Part shown: positions 46,900 through 57,398 of the stretch, piece by piece | Layout of the letters: every line of letters begins with the position of its first letter | How positions within the stretch are numbered: position 1 is the first letter of the stretch | Assembly (NCBI RefSeq): GCF_030272615.1 | Contig: NC_081413.1 | Coordinates: 186,462,669 to 186,526,668 of the forward strand | Length of the DNA: 64,000 nucleotides | Direction: 5' to 3' | Origin: Cryptomeria japonica | Lineage: Eukaryota; Streptophyta; Pinopsida; Cupressales; Cupressaceae | Notes under the pieces: model-generated | The model's input: the letters and a program-made list of their open reading frames with translations, nothing else | The model's database searches: none | What the model was told of the DNA's origin: nothing | Position numbers and translations under genes: made by a program

Positions 46900-48021
46900 G
46901 CAAGAACGAGGACCCATAGGTGATAATCGTAGGGGATGACTGGAACCCCGTACTGAAGGCAACGACCTTCAGGATATTCCTAGAATACAAGGATGTCTTT
47001 GCCTGGACCTACAAGGATTTGAAGGGGGTACCACCAGAATTGTGCATACATCGCATATCCCTTGTACCAGGAGCCCGACCAGTATGGAGGAGACCATACA
47101 AGATGAACAAGAACTACGCGGTCAAGGTGAATGGGGAAATCAACAAAATGTTGGAGGTTGGGATCATATTCAAAGTGGAAACAAGTGATTGAGTTTCCCC
47201 AATAGTCATTTCTCTCAAGAAGGAAGCTAATCAGATAAGGATATGCATAGACTTCAGGTACCTAAACACAGTGACAATCAAGGATCCATTTCCAATCCCA
47301 TTCACTGACAACATTCTGGAAGAAGTAGCTGGGCACGAGATATACACATTTCTGGATGGGTTTTCAAGATACAATCAGATAAGTATTGCAAAAGAAGATA
47401 AGATAAAGACCACATTCATGGTGGAAGAGGGGGTGTACACCTACAATCACATGCCCTTTGGGCTATGTAATTACCGATAACCTTCTAGAGAATAATTTTA
47501 CATATCTTTGACAAAATGTACGTAGGAAGCTTTAGCGCATTTTTAGATGACTGGTTGATTATCAGTGATCACGACACCCATCTAAAGGCACTTGAATAAT
47601 GTATGGAGAGGTGCCAGAAAGCTAGGTTAGCTCTTAACCCAAAGAAGTGTAGGTTTATGGTACCACAAGGAAATCTCCTTGGCCACATTGTTTGTAAAGA
47701 AGGTCTGAAGACAGACCCAGATAAGATAGGAGTGATCGTCAGCATGGAGAATCCGACGAATGTAAAAGGGGTGAAGTCATTCTTAGGCCATGTTGGCTAC
47801 TACCAAAGGTTTATCAAAGGCTTTTCTCAAGTCTCCTTGCCCCTAGATAAGATGACAAGGAAGGGAGAGCCGTTCATATGTGGTACAAAGCAGGAAGGAG
47901 CCTTTAAGGAATTGAAAGATTGGCTGGTGAGTGCACCAATACTGGTGTACCCGGATTGGAATAAGGAGTTTCATGTACACGTCAATGCCTCCAACTTTGC
48001 AATTGGTTCTACCCTTGCACA
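46900..48021 (+). pseudogene. Reverse transcriptase and start of RNase H of the 17-kb gypsy
   Basis: DVFAWTYKDLKGVPPELCIH and RRPYKMNKNYAVKV are the typical start. IRICIDFRYLNTVTIKDPFP, TFLDGFSRYNQISIAKEDK and MPFGLCN follow, then a frameshift near 47485. The catalytic FLDD lies at 47540-47551, then LNPKKCRFMVPQGNLLGHIV and VKSFLGHVGYYQRFIKGFS. RNase H begins with FHVHVNASNFAIGSTLAQ and is cut at 48021 by the copia sequence. The rest of RNase H and the zinc domain of integrase are missing from the window. An in-frame stop after VETSD (about 47190) also breaks it. Confidence 0.9.
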
Positions 48022-48221
48022 AGTCTGATTAGACCCTTGGCTTTTCAGTCCATAACATCATACTGAGCTGCCGCAGTAGGATCTGAGGGCCTTTGGACAT
48101 TCGCATCAACAGCATCCCAAAGATCTCGATCTATTAGCAGATCTTCCATCTTCAGCTTCCACATCTCAAAATTACTTCCATTAAATTTCTCCACCTCTAT
48201 TCTCCCTGACGAACTCGCCAT
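48022..48221 (-). pseudogene. Duplicate copia gag start, truncated
   Basis: Reads leftwards from the ATG at 48221 for about 65 codons, identical in plan to the gag start at 53345 (5,124 bp away) with a few substitutions. It ends at the junction with the gypsy RNase H, where only ag is shared. Confidence 0.9.
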
Positions 48222-48345
48222 CTGAATATTCCTGCAACAAGATCAAAAAGTGTCTTCTGCATAAGCTCCCACTCAAATCTGGATTAGTTCAAAAAACCCA
48301 ACTACCCACAATTGAAACCAAAGGTGATCAGGCTCTGATACCACT

Positions 48346-49242
48346 TGTAAGGAAGTTAAGTAGCGGAAACAACTTCCTACACTAACCTTGAGAGGAGGGT
48401 AATGCAAAACTTTTTCAGATCATTACAACAGTTACAGAAAAATAGAAATAGATATAATAGCATTCATACCACAACACAGTGATTTACGTGGAGAAAACCC
48501 TTTCGGGAGAAAAACCCCACACTCCAAAAGTAGCTCAATATTTTATTCAGCAATCAAAAATAGATTACAACATACTTGCAAAGCAAGCTCTTCATAGGAG
48601 TACCACTAATCAGAGATTCAGAGGCAACTCAATAGCCATAAGACTCTCTTACACCCAACCTCTATCTCACACACCTCATAAATAGGAGATACAATACAAG
48701 AAATCGTCAAACGGTATTACAAAACCATGGGCTAAAACCACCCAATAAGGTGTAGCCGACCTTATCTCCCTTCTAGATGCCCTATGACATGTTAAAGCAC
48801 ACATCAACATGTGTCGCTCCCTTTTACAGCTCATTTATGTATCCGATACAAATTATTTTTCCTATTTCAGGAGTACAAACTTTCGGAGGCCATAACTTGA
48901 GAACCGGGTGTCCGATTGACGAACCGTTTGAAGCATCGGAAAGCTCGTGAAGTGCTCTATCACCTCATAACTGGTTGCATGAGTTACGACCACTTTTCAG
49001 GGAATTTTGGAGCCTCTAAAGCCCCCAAAATTAAGTTTAAACATTTTATCGCACCCCTCCAAGATGAAAACTTTAATATCTTCAAAACTAGCTGTGACCT
49101 TGCGACGGAACTTTACCGAAATGCTTATCTAGCCAACCAGAAGCTTCAGGTAGAGTTTCGCACCATTTTGTGCTCAAATGAAAACTTACTATAAATAGTA
49201 ACCTCACATAAATGCAAGGTTGAGACACCATTTTTCCCAACA
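48346..49242 (-). repeat. 3' LTR of the copia element (897 bp)
   Basis: On the minus strand it runs TGTTGGGAAAAATGG to TTCCTTACA. It has the same length as the LTR at 53470-54366, differing at roughly 4 percent of sites by eye, mostly transitions. Short ORFs inside it on the plus strand are not genes. Confidence 0.93.
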
Positions 49243-49254
49243 AATCTCCCACTT
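49243..49254 (-). other. Copia polypurine tract
   Basis: The minus strand reads aagtgggagatt directly before the TG of the 3' LTR. Confidence 0.8.
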
Positions 49255-49298
49255 GTCGAACACCTTGCAGGAGCGGAAGGGAATGTCAACACAATGAA

Positions 49299-52200
49299 TC
49301 AATTGCTAGGGGCCATAAGGCCCATAGACTCTGAACACCATCTGAACTTCTCTGTGCTCACAACCTTAGTTAAAGCATCTGCAACATTCATCAAAGTTTC
49401 CACTATAACCAGCTTCACCCTACCATCTTCGACCATATCTCTAACAAAATGATACTGAACATCAATATGTTTGGTCCGGGCATGAAATGTCAGGTTCTTA
49501 GCTAGGCTAATTGCACTCTGACTGTCACAGTAAACTGTCACTGTACCTTGTTTTCTTCCAATATCCAAACATAGTCTCTTAAGCCAAATGGCCTCTTTAC
49601 AAGCATGAGTAGCTGCCATATACTCTGCTTCAGTAGTGGATAAAGCAACCACAGCCTGTCGCTTACTCATCCAACTAATTGCACCACCAAACAAAGTAAA
49701 CACATAAGCACTGGTGGATCTTCTGCTATCAATATCACCTGCCCAATCTGAATCCACATAACCATGGATATCAAGGGAAGTCATGTCTCCAACTGAATTA
49801 CCATGATAACACAAAGAATACTCTGAAGTACCCTTCAAATATCTGAAGACTCTTTTGACTGCATCCTAATGAACTCTACCAGGATTAGACATATATCTAG
49901 AAAGTACTCCCACTGCTTGGGCAATGTCTGGTCTAGTACAAACCATAGCATACATCAAGCTTCCAACTGCACTCTGGTAAGGCACTCTGCTCATGTCTTC
50001 CATCTCCAATTGGGATGTAGGACAATCTGAAACAGATAGTTTCATTCCAACTGTAAAAGGAACACTCAATGGTCTACAATTCTGCATGTTGAACCTCTGT
50101 AGCACTAAATTCACATACTTACTCTGGCCTAGTCATAGATTTTTGTTCACCCTATCTCTTCTAATTTTCATCCCAAGAATGTGCTTTGCTGCACCAAGAT
50201 CTTTCATTTCAAATTTAGCAGTGAGCTGAGACTTCAGTTCTGAAATCATACCTTTCCCTTTACCAATGAATAACATATCATCAACATACAATGCAATGAA
50301 TAAGAAATGATCACCATCAGATTTATAATAAACACAGTGATCTGATTTAGAACGTTCAAATCCCAAACTCAACACATATGTATCAAATTTCTGGTACCAC
50401 ATCCTAGGACTTTGTTTGAGGCCATACAAAGATTTCTTCAATTTACAGACCAAATTACTTTTGCCTTTCACCACATAGTGCTCCGGCTGTGTCATATAAA
50501 TATCTTCCTCCAAATCACCATGAAGGAAAGCAGTTTTCACATCCATTTGCTTAACCTCTAAATCATAAGCAGTAGCAGTAGAAAGCAAAAATCTAATGGA
50601 CGTCATTTTTGCAACAGGAGAAAATATCTCACCGTAATCAACACCCTCAACCTGAGAGTAGCCTTTTACAACCAACCTTGCTTTATACTTCTCAATGCTT
50701 CCATCTGAACCAATCTTTTTCTTGAACACCCATTTACAACCAACAGGTTTTCGTCCTTCAGGCAATGGTACAAGATCCCATGTATCATTATTTTTCAAAG
50801 CTGCCATTTCTTCCTCCATAGCAATCTTCGAGGATTCTGCATCATTCATACCTAATGCCTCTTCTACAGATTTCGGTTCATCCACACAAGTATTTAGAGC
50901 AAAAATACATCTCCAATCATTAGGTGAATACCTTTCAGGTGGTTGTCTATGTCTTGTAGACCTTCGAACAAGTTGAGTTGGAGGTTCTTCCTCCTCTTCT
51001 GAAGATTCAGAGCTAGACGAGCTCTCCTCAACTTCTTGCCTATCTAGGGGTCTCGATTCAACTCTTTCAGGTGTAGAAGGAAGTTGAATCACATCTTCTT
51101 TTTTAGTCTATTCTAGCTGCAATGTAACAGAAGGAGACTTACTTTCTCTAAAAATAACACTTCTACTGTGAATTACCTTTTGTGCAATAGGGTTCCAAAG
51201 CTTGTATCCTTTCACACCATAACTATACCCGATGAAGATACATTTCACAGCCTTGTTCTCCAACTTTGTTCGCTTCTCCTTTGGCACATGTGCATATGCC
51301 TCGCAACCAAAAACTCTAAGATGTCTCAATGAAGGCTTGTGACCTGACCATGCTTCCATAGGCGTTTTATCAACAAGAGCTGATGTAGGAGACCTGTTAA
51401 TCAGGTAGCAAGCAGTGGCAACAACTTCAGCCCAAAACTTTTGTTCAAGACCAACACCACTCAACATACTCCTAGCCTTCTCCATCAGTGTCCTGTTCGT
51501 TCTTTCTGCAACTCCATTCTGCTGTGGAGAATACGGAGTTGTCTTCTGCCTATTAATTCCACAGTCTTTACAGAATCTATCAAAATCATTAGAGCAAAAC
51601 TCACCGCCATTATCAGTTCTCAAACATTTTATTTTCTTTCCAGTCTGCAACTCAACCATTGCTTTAAATTCTTTAAAACGACTAAAAACTTCAGATTTAC
51701 TCTTTAGAAAAAAAACCCATGTCCTTCTACTAAAATCATCAATAAATGAAACATAATATGTGGATTTTCCAATCGAAGAGACATCTACTGGACCAAACAC
51801 ATCAGAATGGATAAGATCCAAAACACCACAAGTTTTATGAGAACTCGAGTAAAACTGAATGCGGTTTTGTTTTCCATAAATGCAATGCTCACAGAAATCA
51901 AAGTCAAGATTACAATCATTCAAACCTTCAACAAGGTTTTTATTTTTCAAGGTCCTTAGACCCTTTTCTCCAATGTGGCCAAGTCTTTGGTGCCATAACA
52001 TAGTCTTCTCTGCAGGTAACTTTGCTTCAGACGAAAGAGCACCCTTAGGTACCCAAAAACCATTTCCATCTGCTGAAGGTGAAACCTTCAAATCTTCCAA
52101 TGAAGTATCCGCAGATTTACTTTTTACAGAAGTGCTATTACACTCAACAGTGTATGCTTCAATCTTATACAAAGTGCCAAACCTGACACCTCTAGCAACT

Positions 52201-53345
52201 ACCATAGCACCCTTAATCATCTTACATCCTGCTTCAGAAAAGACTACCTGCACACCCGCATCTATCAGTTTGCTCATAGACAACAGGTTTCATTTTAATC
52301 TAGGGATATGCAGCACACCATTAATCCTTTTTATTCTACCATCAGAAAACCTGATTCTAACTTTACCTCGACCAACAATGTCTAGAGGTGAATCATCACC
52401 CAAGTACACCTTACCTCCATTAAATCCTTCATATTCAGAAAACCAATCTCTATTGGAAGTCATATGAAAAGATGCACCTGAGTCAATTAGCCAGGCATCA
52501 TTACCTGCATGAGTCGCCAAAGCCGCAATAAATGCATCGCCATCTTCCTTGTCGAACTCAGAATCAGAATCAAACTTTTTCTTTTTCTTCTTCTTCTTTT
52601 CTTCTTTGCAGTCCTTACGGATGTGACCCAGTTTACCGCAGTTCCAGCAAATGACTTTGGACTTTCCAGGAGATTTTGATCTCCCTTTGGATTTGGACTT
52701 GTCGCGCTTCTCATTCTTCTTGCCTTTCTCCTTAGGTCTTCCACGAACAGTTAGGGCTTCCTTTGAACTGATGGATACCTTCCTTCGCATCTCTTCACTG
52801 AGTAGGGCACCCACCACGTCTTCAGATTTCAAAACAACAGAAGTACTACCGATAGCCATAACAAGAGAATCCCATGAATCAGGCAAAGAACAAAGCAAGA
52901 TCTGACATTTCTCCTCCTCGTCCATCTTAACACCGATGGATACTAATTGAGCCACCAACATATTGAATGCTTCCAGGTGGTCTGCAATTCGTCCACCCTC
53001 TTCCATCTTCAAGGAATACAATTTCTTTCTTAAGAAAATTTGATTTAATAAAGATTTTGCTTGATACATCTCACCAAGCTTAGTCCATAGCTTCTTTGCA
53101 GAGTTCTCTTCATGGACATTGATTAGAACAGAGTCTGCCAGGCACAGTCTGATTAGACCCTTGGCTTTTTGGTCCATAACATCATACTGAGTTGCCGCAG
53201 TAGGATCTGAGGGCCTTTGGACATTCACATCAACAGCATCCCAAAGATCTCGATCTATTAGCAGATCTTCCATCTTCAGCTTCCACATCTCAAAATTACT
53301 TCCATTAAATTTCTCCACCTCTATTCTCCCTGACGAACTCGCCAT
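49299..53345 (-). pseudogene. Copia gag-pol polyprotein, four in-frame stops
   Basis: A single frame of about 1,349 codons from the ATG at 53345. Gag: FNGSNFEMWKLKMEDLL, and the zinc knuckle CWNCGKLGHIRKDC near 52650-52608. Protease: WLIDSGASFHMTS near 52500-52460. Integrase: WHQRLGHI and CEHC zinc site, then SDVFGP, RTDNGGEF and NGVAERTNRT with the three acids intact. Reverse transcriptase: MDVKTAFLHGDLEEDIYM and catalytic YVDD at about 50288-50277. RNase H: VDSDWAGD, STTEAEYMA, YCDSQSAI. The order protease-integrase-reverse transcriptase defines copia, and the motifs match the Tork/Tnt1 group. Stops lie after IPRLK (about 52289), LQLE (about 51107), NKNL (about 50132) and RVH (about 49865). 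No frameshift was found, so decay is recent relative to the other elements. Confidence 0.93.
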
Positions 53346-53454
53346 CTGAATATTCCTGCAACAAGATCAAAAAGTGTCTTCTGCACAAGCTCCCACTCAA
53401 ATCTGGATTAGTTCAAAAAACCCAACTGCCCACAATTGAAACCAAAGGTGATCA

Positions 53455-53467
53455 GGCTCTGATACCA
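53455..53467 (-). other. Copia primer-binding site, initiator tRNA-Met type
   Basis: The minus strand reads TGGTATCAGAGCC two bases after the LTR, the standard plant copia primer site. A second copy lies at 48331-48343. Confidence 0.93.
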
Positions 53468-53469
53468 CT

Positions 53470-54366
53470 TGTAAGGAAGTTAAGTAGCGGAAACAACTTC
53501 CTACACTAACCTTGAGAGGAGGGTAATGCAAAACTTTTTTAGATCATTACAATAGTTATAGAAAAATAGAAATAGATATAATAGCATTCATACCACAACA
53601 CAGTGATTTACGTGGAGAAAACCCTTTCGGGAGAAAAACCCCACACTCCAAAAGCAGCTCAATATTTTATTCAGCAATCAAAAATAGATTACAACATACT
53701 TGCAGAGAAAACTCTTCGTAGGAGTACCACTAATCAGAGATTCAGAGGCAACTCAATAGCCATAAGACTCTCTTACACCCAACCTCTATCTCACACACCT
53801 CATAAATAGGAGATACAATACAAGAAACCGTCAAATGGTATTACAAAACCATGGGCTAAAACCACCCAATAAGGTGTAACCGACCTTATCTCCCTTCTAG
53901 ATGCTCTATGACATGTTAAAGCACACATCAACATGTGTCGCTCCCTTTTACAACTCATTTATGTATCCGATACAAATTATTTTTCCTATTTCAGGAGTAC
54001 AAACTTTCGGAGGCCATAACTTGAGAACCGGGTGTCCGATTGACAAACCGTTTGAAGCGTTGGAAAGCTCGCGAAGTGCTCTATCACCTCGTAATTGGCT
54101 ATGCCGATTAAGACCACTTTTTAGGGCGTTTCGGAGCCTCTAAAGCCCCCAAAATTAAGTTTAAACATTTTATCGCACCCCTCCAAGACGAAAACTTTAA
54201 TATCTTCAAAACTAGCTGTGACCTTGCAACGCAACTTTACCGGAATGCTTATCTAGCCAACTAGAAGCTTCAGGGAGAGTTTCGCACCATTTCGTGCTCA
54301 AATGAAAACTTACTATAAATAGTAACCTCGCATAAATGCAAGGTTGAGACACCATTTTTCCCAACA
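53470..54366 (-). repeat. 5' LTR of the copia element (897 bp)
   Basis: Partner of 48346-49242, with the same ends and length. Followed on the plus strand by an extra polypurine tract and 88 bp of pol end, where a normally integrated element would show flanking host DNA. Confidence 0.93.
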
Positions 54367-54454
54367 AATCTCCCACTTGTCGAACACCTTGCAGGAGCGG
54401 AAGGGAATGTCAACACAATGAATCAATTGCTAGGGGCCATAAGGCCCATAGACT
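54367..54454 (-). pseudogene. Duplicate copia pol end, truncated
   Basis: Polypurine tract plus the last codons of pol, matching 49243-49330. It stops at cccatagact, after which gypsy sequence resumes. Confidence 0.9.
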
Positions 54455-55350
54455 TCATGCCCCTCGTAGCCATAGGAGCTATTTGAACGGTGGGGTTTGG
54501 ATTGTGTAGGACCCTTGAAGATGAGTAGCATGCACAAGTGCAACTATATTGTAGTGGCTACAAAATACCTCACTAAGTGGGCAGAAGTCAGATCCTTACC
54601 ACATAACATGACTCTAAGTACGACACGGTTCTTGTATGAACAGATCATCACTAGGTACGAGATATCCCTTGAAATCACCAGTGACAGGGGAGTGCACTTT
54701 GTCAACCAAGTAATCCGTACCATGACCGTAGAGTTCAAGATATTTCACAATCTCTCTAGTTCGTACTACCCTCGAGCTAATGGATAGGCAGAAGCAACTA
54801 ACAAGGTATTGGTGTGAAGAATTTATAAGTCATGTGGGTTGGAGTAGGATGACTGGGAGGAAAAGCCACTAGTCATACTGTGGGCTTACCACACAACCTA
54901 CAAGGTCACTATTGGGCATACCCCGTTCTAGCTCATGTACAGACAAGAGGTAGTGGTACTTATCCAGTACACCCTACCAAGCCTTTGGGTGGCGGTGGAT
55001 AATAGACTCAGTAATGATGAAAGCTTGAGTACAAGGCTTGACAACCTGGTGAAACTAGACAAACAAAGGGTGATGGTACAATGGGTAATGAAGGTAGTGT
55101 AGTGAGGTGGAAGTGCTAGCATGATAAGCACCTACGACGGGTCAACTTCCGGTCGGGGTAGTTGGTTTTGAAGTATAATGGCTGAAATGAAATCTGACCA
55201 TGGAAGTTTAAAGTTTGTTGGCTTGAACCTTATAAGATCAGAGAGGTCAGCAAGAACGGGGCAGTGAATCTATCCACTTTGGATAACAATCCAATCAGGG
55301 ACCTAGTGAATGGTTTGAAACTGAAAGTCTATAAAGAACGAAACAAACCT
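54455..55350 (+). pseudogene. Integrase of the 17-kb gypsy, 5' truncated
   Basis: Gypsy sequence resumes after copia with ELFERWGLDCVGPLKMSS (first catalytic Asp near 54500). TDYLTKWAE-like ATKYLTKWAEVRSL follows, then LEITSDRGVHFVNQ (second Asp near 54680) and SYYPRANG with a stop before AEATNKVL (Glu near 54795). The C-terminal module contains KVCWLEPYKIREVSKNGAVNL near 55210-55270, the GPY-like end common in gypsy integrases. The zinc-binding N terminus is absent, lost at the copia junction. A frame change occurs between the core and the C-terminal part. Confidence 0.85.
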
Positions 55351-56210
55351 GTGATCGGGATTAACATGCTGGGATACGCTACAAAAGAGAAGTGGACCAT
55401 TGGCCAGAGCAAGGAATTCGATGAAGACCTAGTGGTAAAAGAAAAACCCTACCAGAGAGATGAAGATTGGGAAAAGCCTCTTGTAGCCATGGAAGAATGG
55501 CTTGTGCCTAAGCGGGTGGAAGGTGTTGCGGTTCCCAGAACCCACAAGCACCTGACAAACATGTATTTTGGAGATCTAGCTATATGGGTATGGATTGAAG
55601 GACATTGGAAGAAGTGAGCCCCATATGAAGGCCTTCGAGAAGGGTACGTAGCATACGATATTGATGAAGAGGCCGAAGCCCGAAGGAAAGGCGATAATGT
55701 AAATAAAGAGGAGGAACCTGTAGACCTGGAGGAAGAACTTGACTTAGAAGAGTATGGGGCAACTCTAGGTCCCTGCTTAAAGATGGTGCTGAAAATGGAA
55801 GACCTATTCATCATCGACTCCCAGCTAGACAAATTGGAAATCGAACCAAATTCATTGTACTGGGTGATCCCTAACCCTGTAAGACCTTTGGAGGTTGATG
55901 AAGAAAAATTTAAATGGTATCGGCAGTACAAAGGCCGCTACATTGATGAGCGGTATAAGGGGGTGGGTCCAGCTCTGTTAGTTGACAAGATATGGGACCT
56001 GGAGTATGTGGGGACATGTTGTGCACAAGAATGCTACAGGAGGATGCCACGCATATGTATGTGGTTGCACAATTCAAAGATAAGAGTAAGGTCCCAGGGT
56101 GATTCTTCAGGTGTGAAGAGGAACATAGGAAGCGAGGACACTGACAAAGGGCCAAATAAAAGGTGGAAGGAAATCAGAACACATGGCAAGCGAACAACAA
56201 AGAAAAAATA
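55351..56210 (+). pseudogene. Extra ORF1 of the 17-kb gypsy
   Basis: Runs in the frame of the integrase C terminus with one stop near 55616. It has an acidic Glu-rich stretch (about 55660-55760), a segment with NSLYWVIPNPVRPLEV, an aromatic-rich KFKWYRQYKGRYIDERYKG, a possible Cys/His site around CCAQECYRRMPRIC, and a basic tail ending KRTTKKK. It may be a C-terminal extension of pol rather than a separate gene, because no new start is needed. I recognise no known domain. Similar unexplained proteins occupy the region after integrase in plant gypsy elements with env-like or extra ORFs. Confidence 0.55.
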
Positions 56211-57398
56211 AGGTATCCGTACAACAAAGAGGAAACTGAGGGGCAAAAAAATTTAGAGGCATCTAAAAAGACAACAAGATATCTTGAAGATAAAAAAGGG
56301 CCAAATGCATGACAAAAATAGACTCTGGGATACCTTAATATATTGAAGGTAAGAAAGATTGAATTTAAAAAATATTATTGCTTGAAGACTTTAAAACAAT
56401 TGTTTAAGAAAGGGGTACTGAAAGTCAGAAATGAAAAGTACGTGGAAGAAATAAAAAGGTCAGGGTTGATAAGCATAAAAAAATTAAAGTGTAAGGCAAA
56501 GGTGACAGAAATAAGTAAAGGAAAAGTACAATTAATAAGGAGGCAACTATTTTATAAAAAGTTAATAAAATATTTAAGCCTAACCCTAACCTTGAAAAAG
56601 GTTAAATGACTATATAAAGCTCTACAGAGCCCATTTATACACAACACATAGGCAAAATCAATGCAGTGAGAGTAGAACCGGCAAAGGAGAGAAGGCAAGA
56701 GCAGAAAGAGACGTACGACCAACACCCATAGCCAAGGAGCAGAGCCTGTACATTGTACGGATTATAAGTATGGATGGGGAAGCGACACAACCCAACATAA
56801 CCAAGGAGTTGATTTCGTACGTCGTATGACAGAGCATACCAAAGAAACCCGTACGACAAAGCACGTCAACCCGCATGACAAAGCACATCATTCCATACGT
56901 CACAAAACAACAAAGCACCCCATACAATGTACGATGAATACTACATAGAGAACATTGTATGATGTACAATACTATACGGTGGATAGGGGAAGCAAATTGA
57001 AAGAGGCAGTATGAACACGATACATGTATGATAACCCAAACTAGAGGGCGTATGACAATCAAGAAGGAATTGTATGAACGACAGGGAGAAGACCGTACGG
57101 TGCCGTACGGGGATCAACGAAGAGAAGTCCGTATGGGCAGGGAAGGGATTCATACAAAACTCAAAGGCATTAGTGTGGAAATTCGTGCCTTTCATACAGT
57201 GTTATGTGTAGAGCTCACAAAAATTGAAGAGGCTATACGGTCAGAGGAGGGAGGTGTACAAACCTATCCGTACATTGTACAAGCAATAAAAGGCACAATG
57301 GTCTGTACAAATTGGCATGTCACACTTGTAGACCATTATAATAATGGTCAAATATTGGAAAAAAATAAAAAAATAGGGCAAACAGTTACAATGCCACC
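56211..57398 (+). other. Spacer with internal promoter-like box and GTACG motif cluster
   Basis: About 1.2 kb between the extra ORFs. 56211-56600 is A-rich with a short Lys-rich open stretch. A TATA box follows at 56611. From 56712 to 57320 there are some fifteen to twenty occurrences of gtacg, tacgg, catacg or gtatg, several in palindromes such as ccgtacggtgccgtacgg (57091-57108). Confidence 0.7.
56611..56619 (+). promoter_or_regulatory. TATA box in the inter-ORF spacer
   Basis: tatataaag is a near-ideal plant TATA box about 790 bp upstream of extra ORF2 and followed by a leader-like sequence. It could drive a separate transcript for ORF2, but is unproven. Confidence 0.45.

Larger units (their letters stand above)
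48022..54454 (-). mobile_element. Ty1/copia element (Tork/Tnt1-like) as a terminally redundant 1.26-mer
   Basis: A complete LTR-gag-pol-LTR copia element (48346-54366, 6,021 bp) is extended by a further 324 bp of primer site plus gag start on the left (48022-48345) and 88 bp of pol end on the right (54367-54454). Every point in 48022-49330 recurs 5,124 bp downstream in 53146-54454. So the insert is 6,433 bp of a 5,124-bp repeating unit (one LTR plus the internal region) rather than a standard integration. No target duplication exists. The host gypsy lacks about 1 kb between its RNase H and its integrase core at this point. Confidence 0.92.

Noticed and set aside
48479-48685. 68-codon open frame repeated at 53603-53809
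   Set aside because: Both lie wholly inside the copia LTRs, on the strand opposite to the element, and are duplicated only because the LTR is. No domain.
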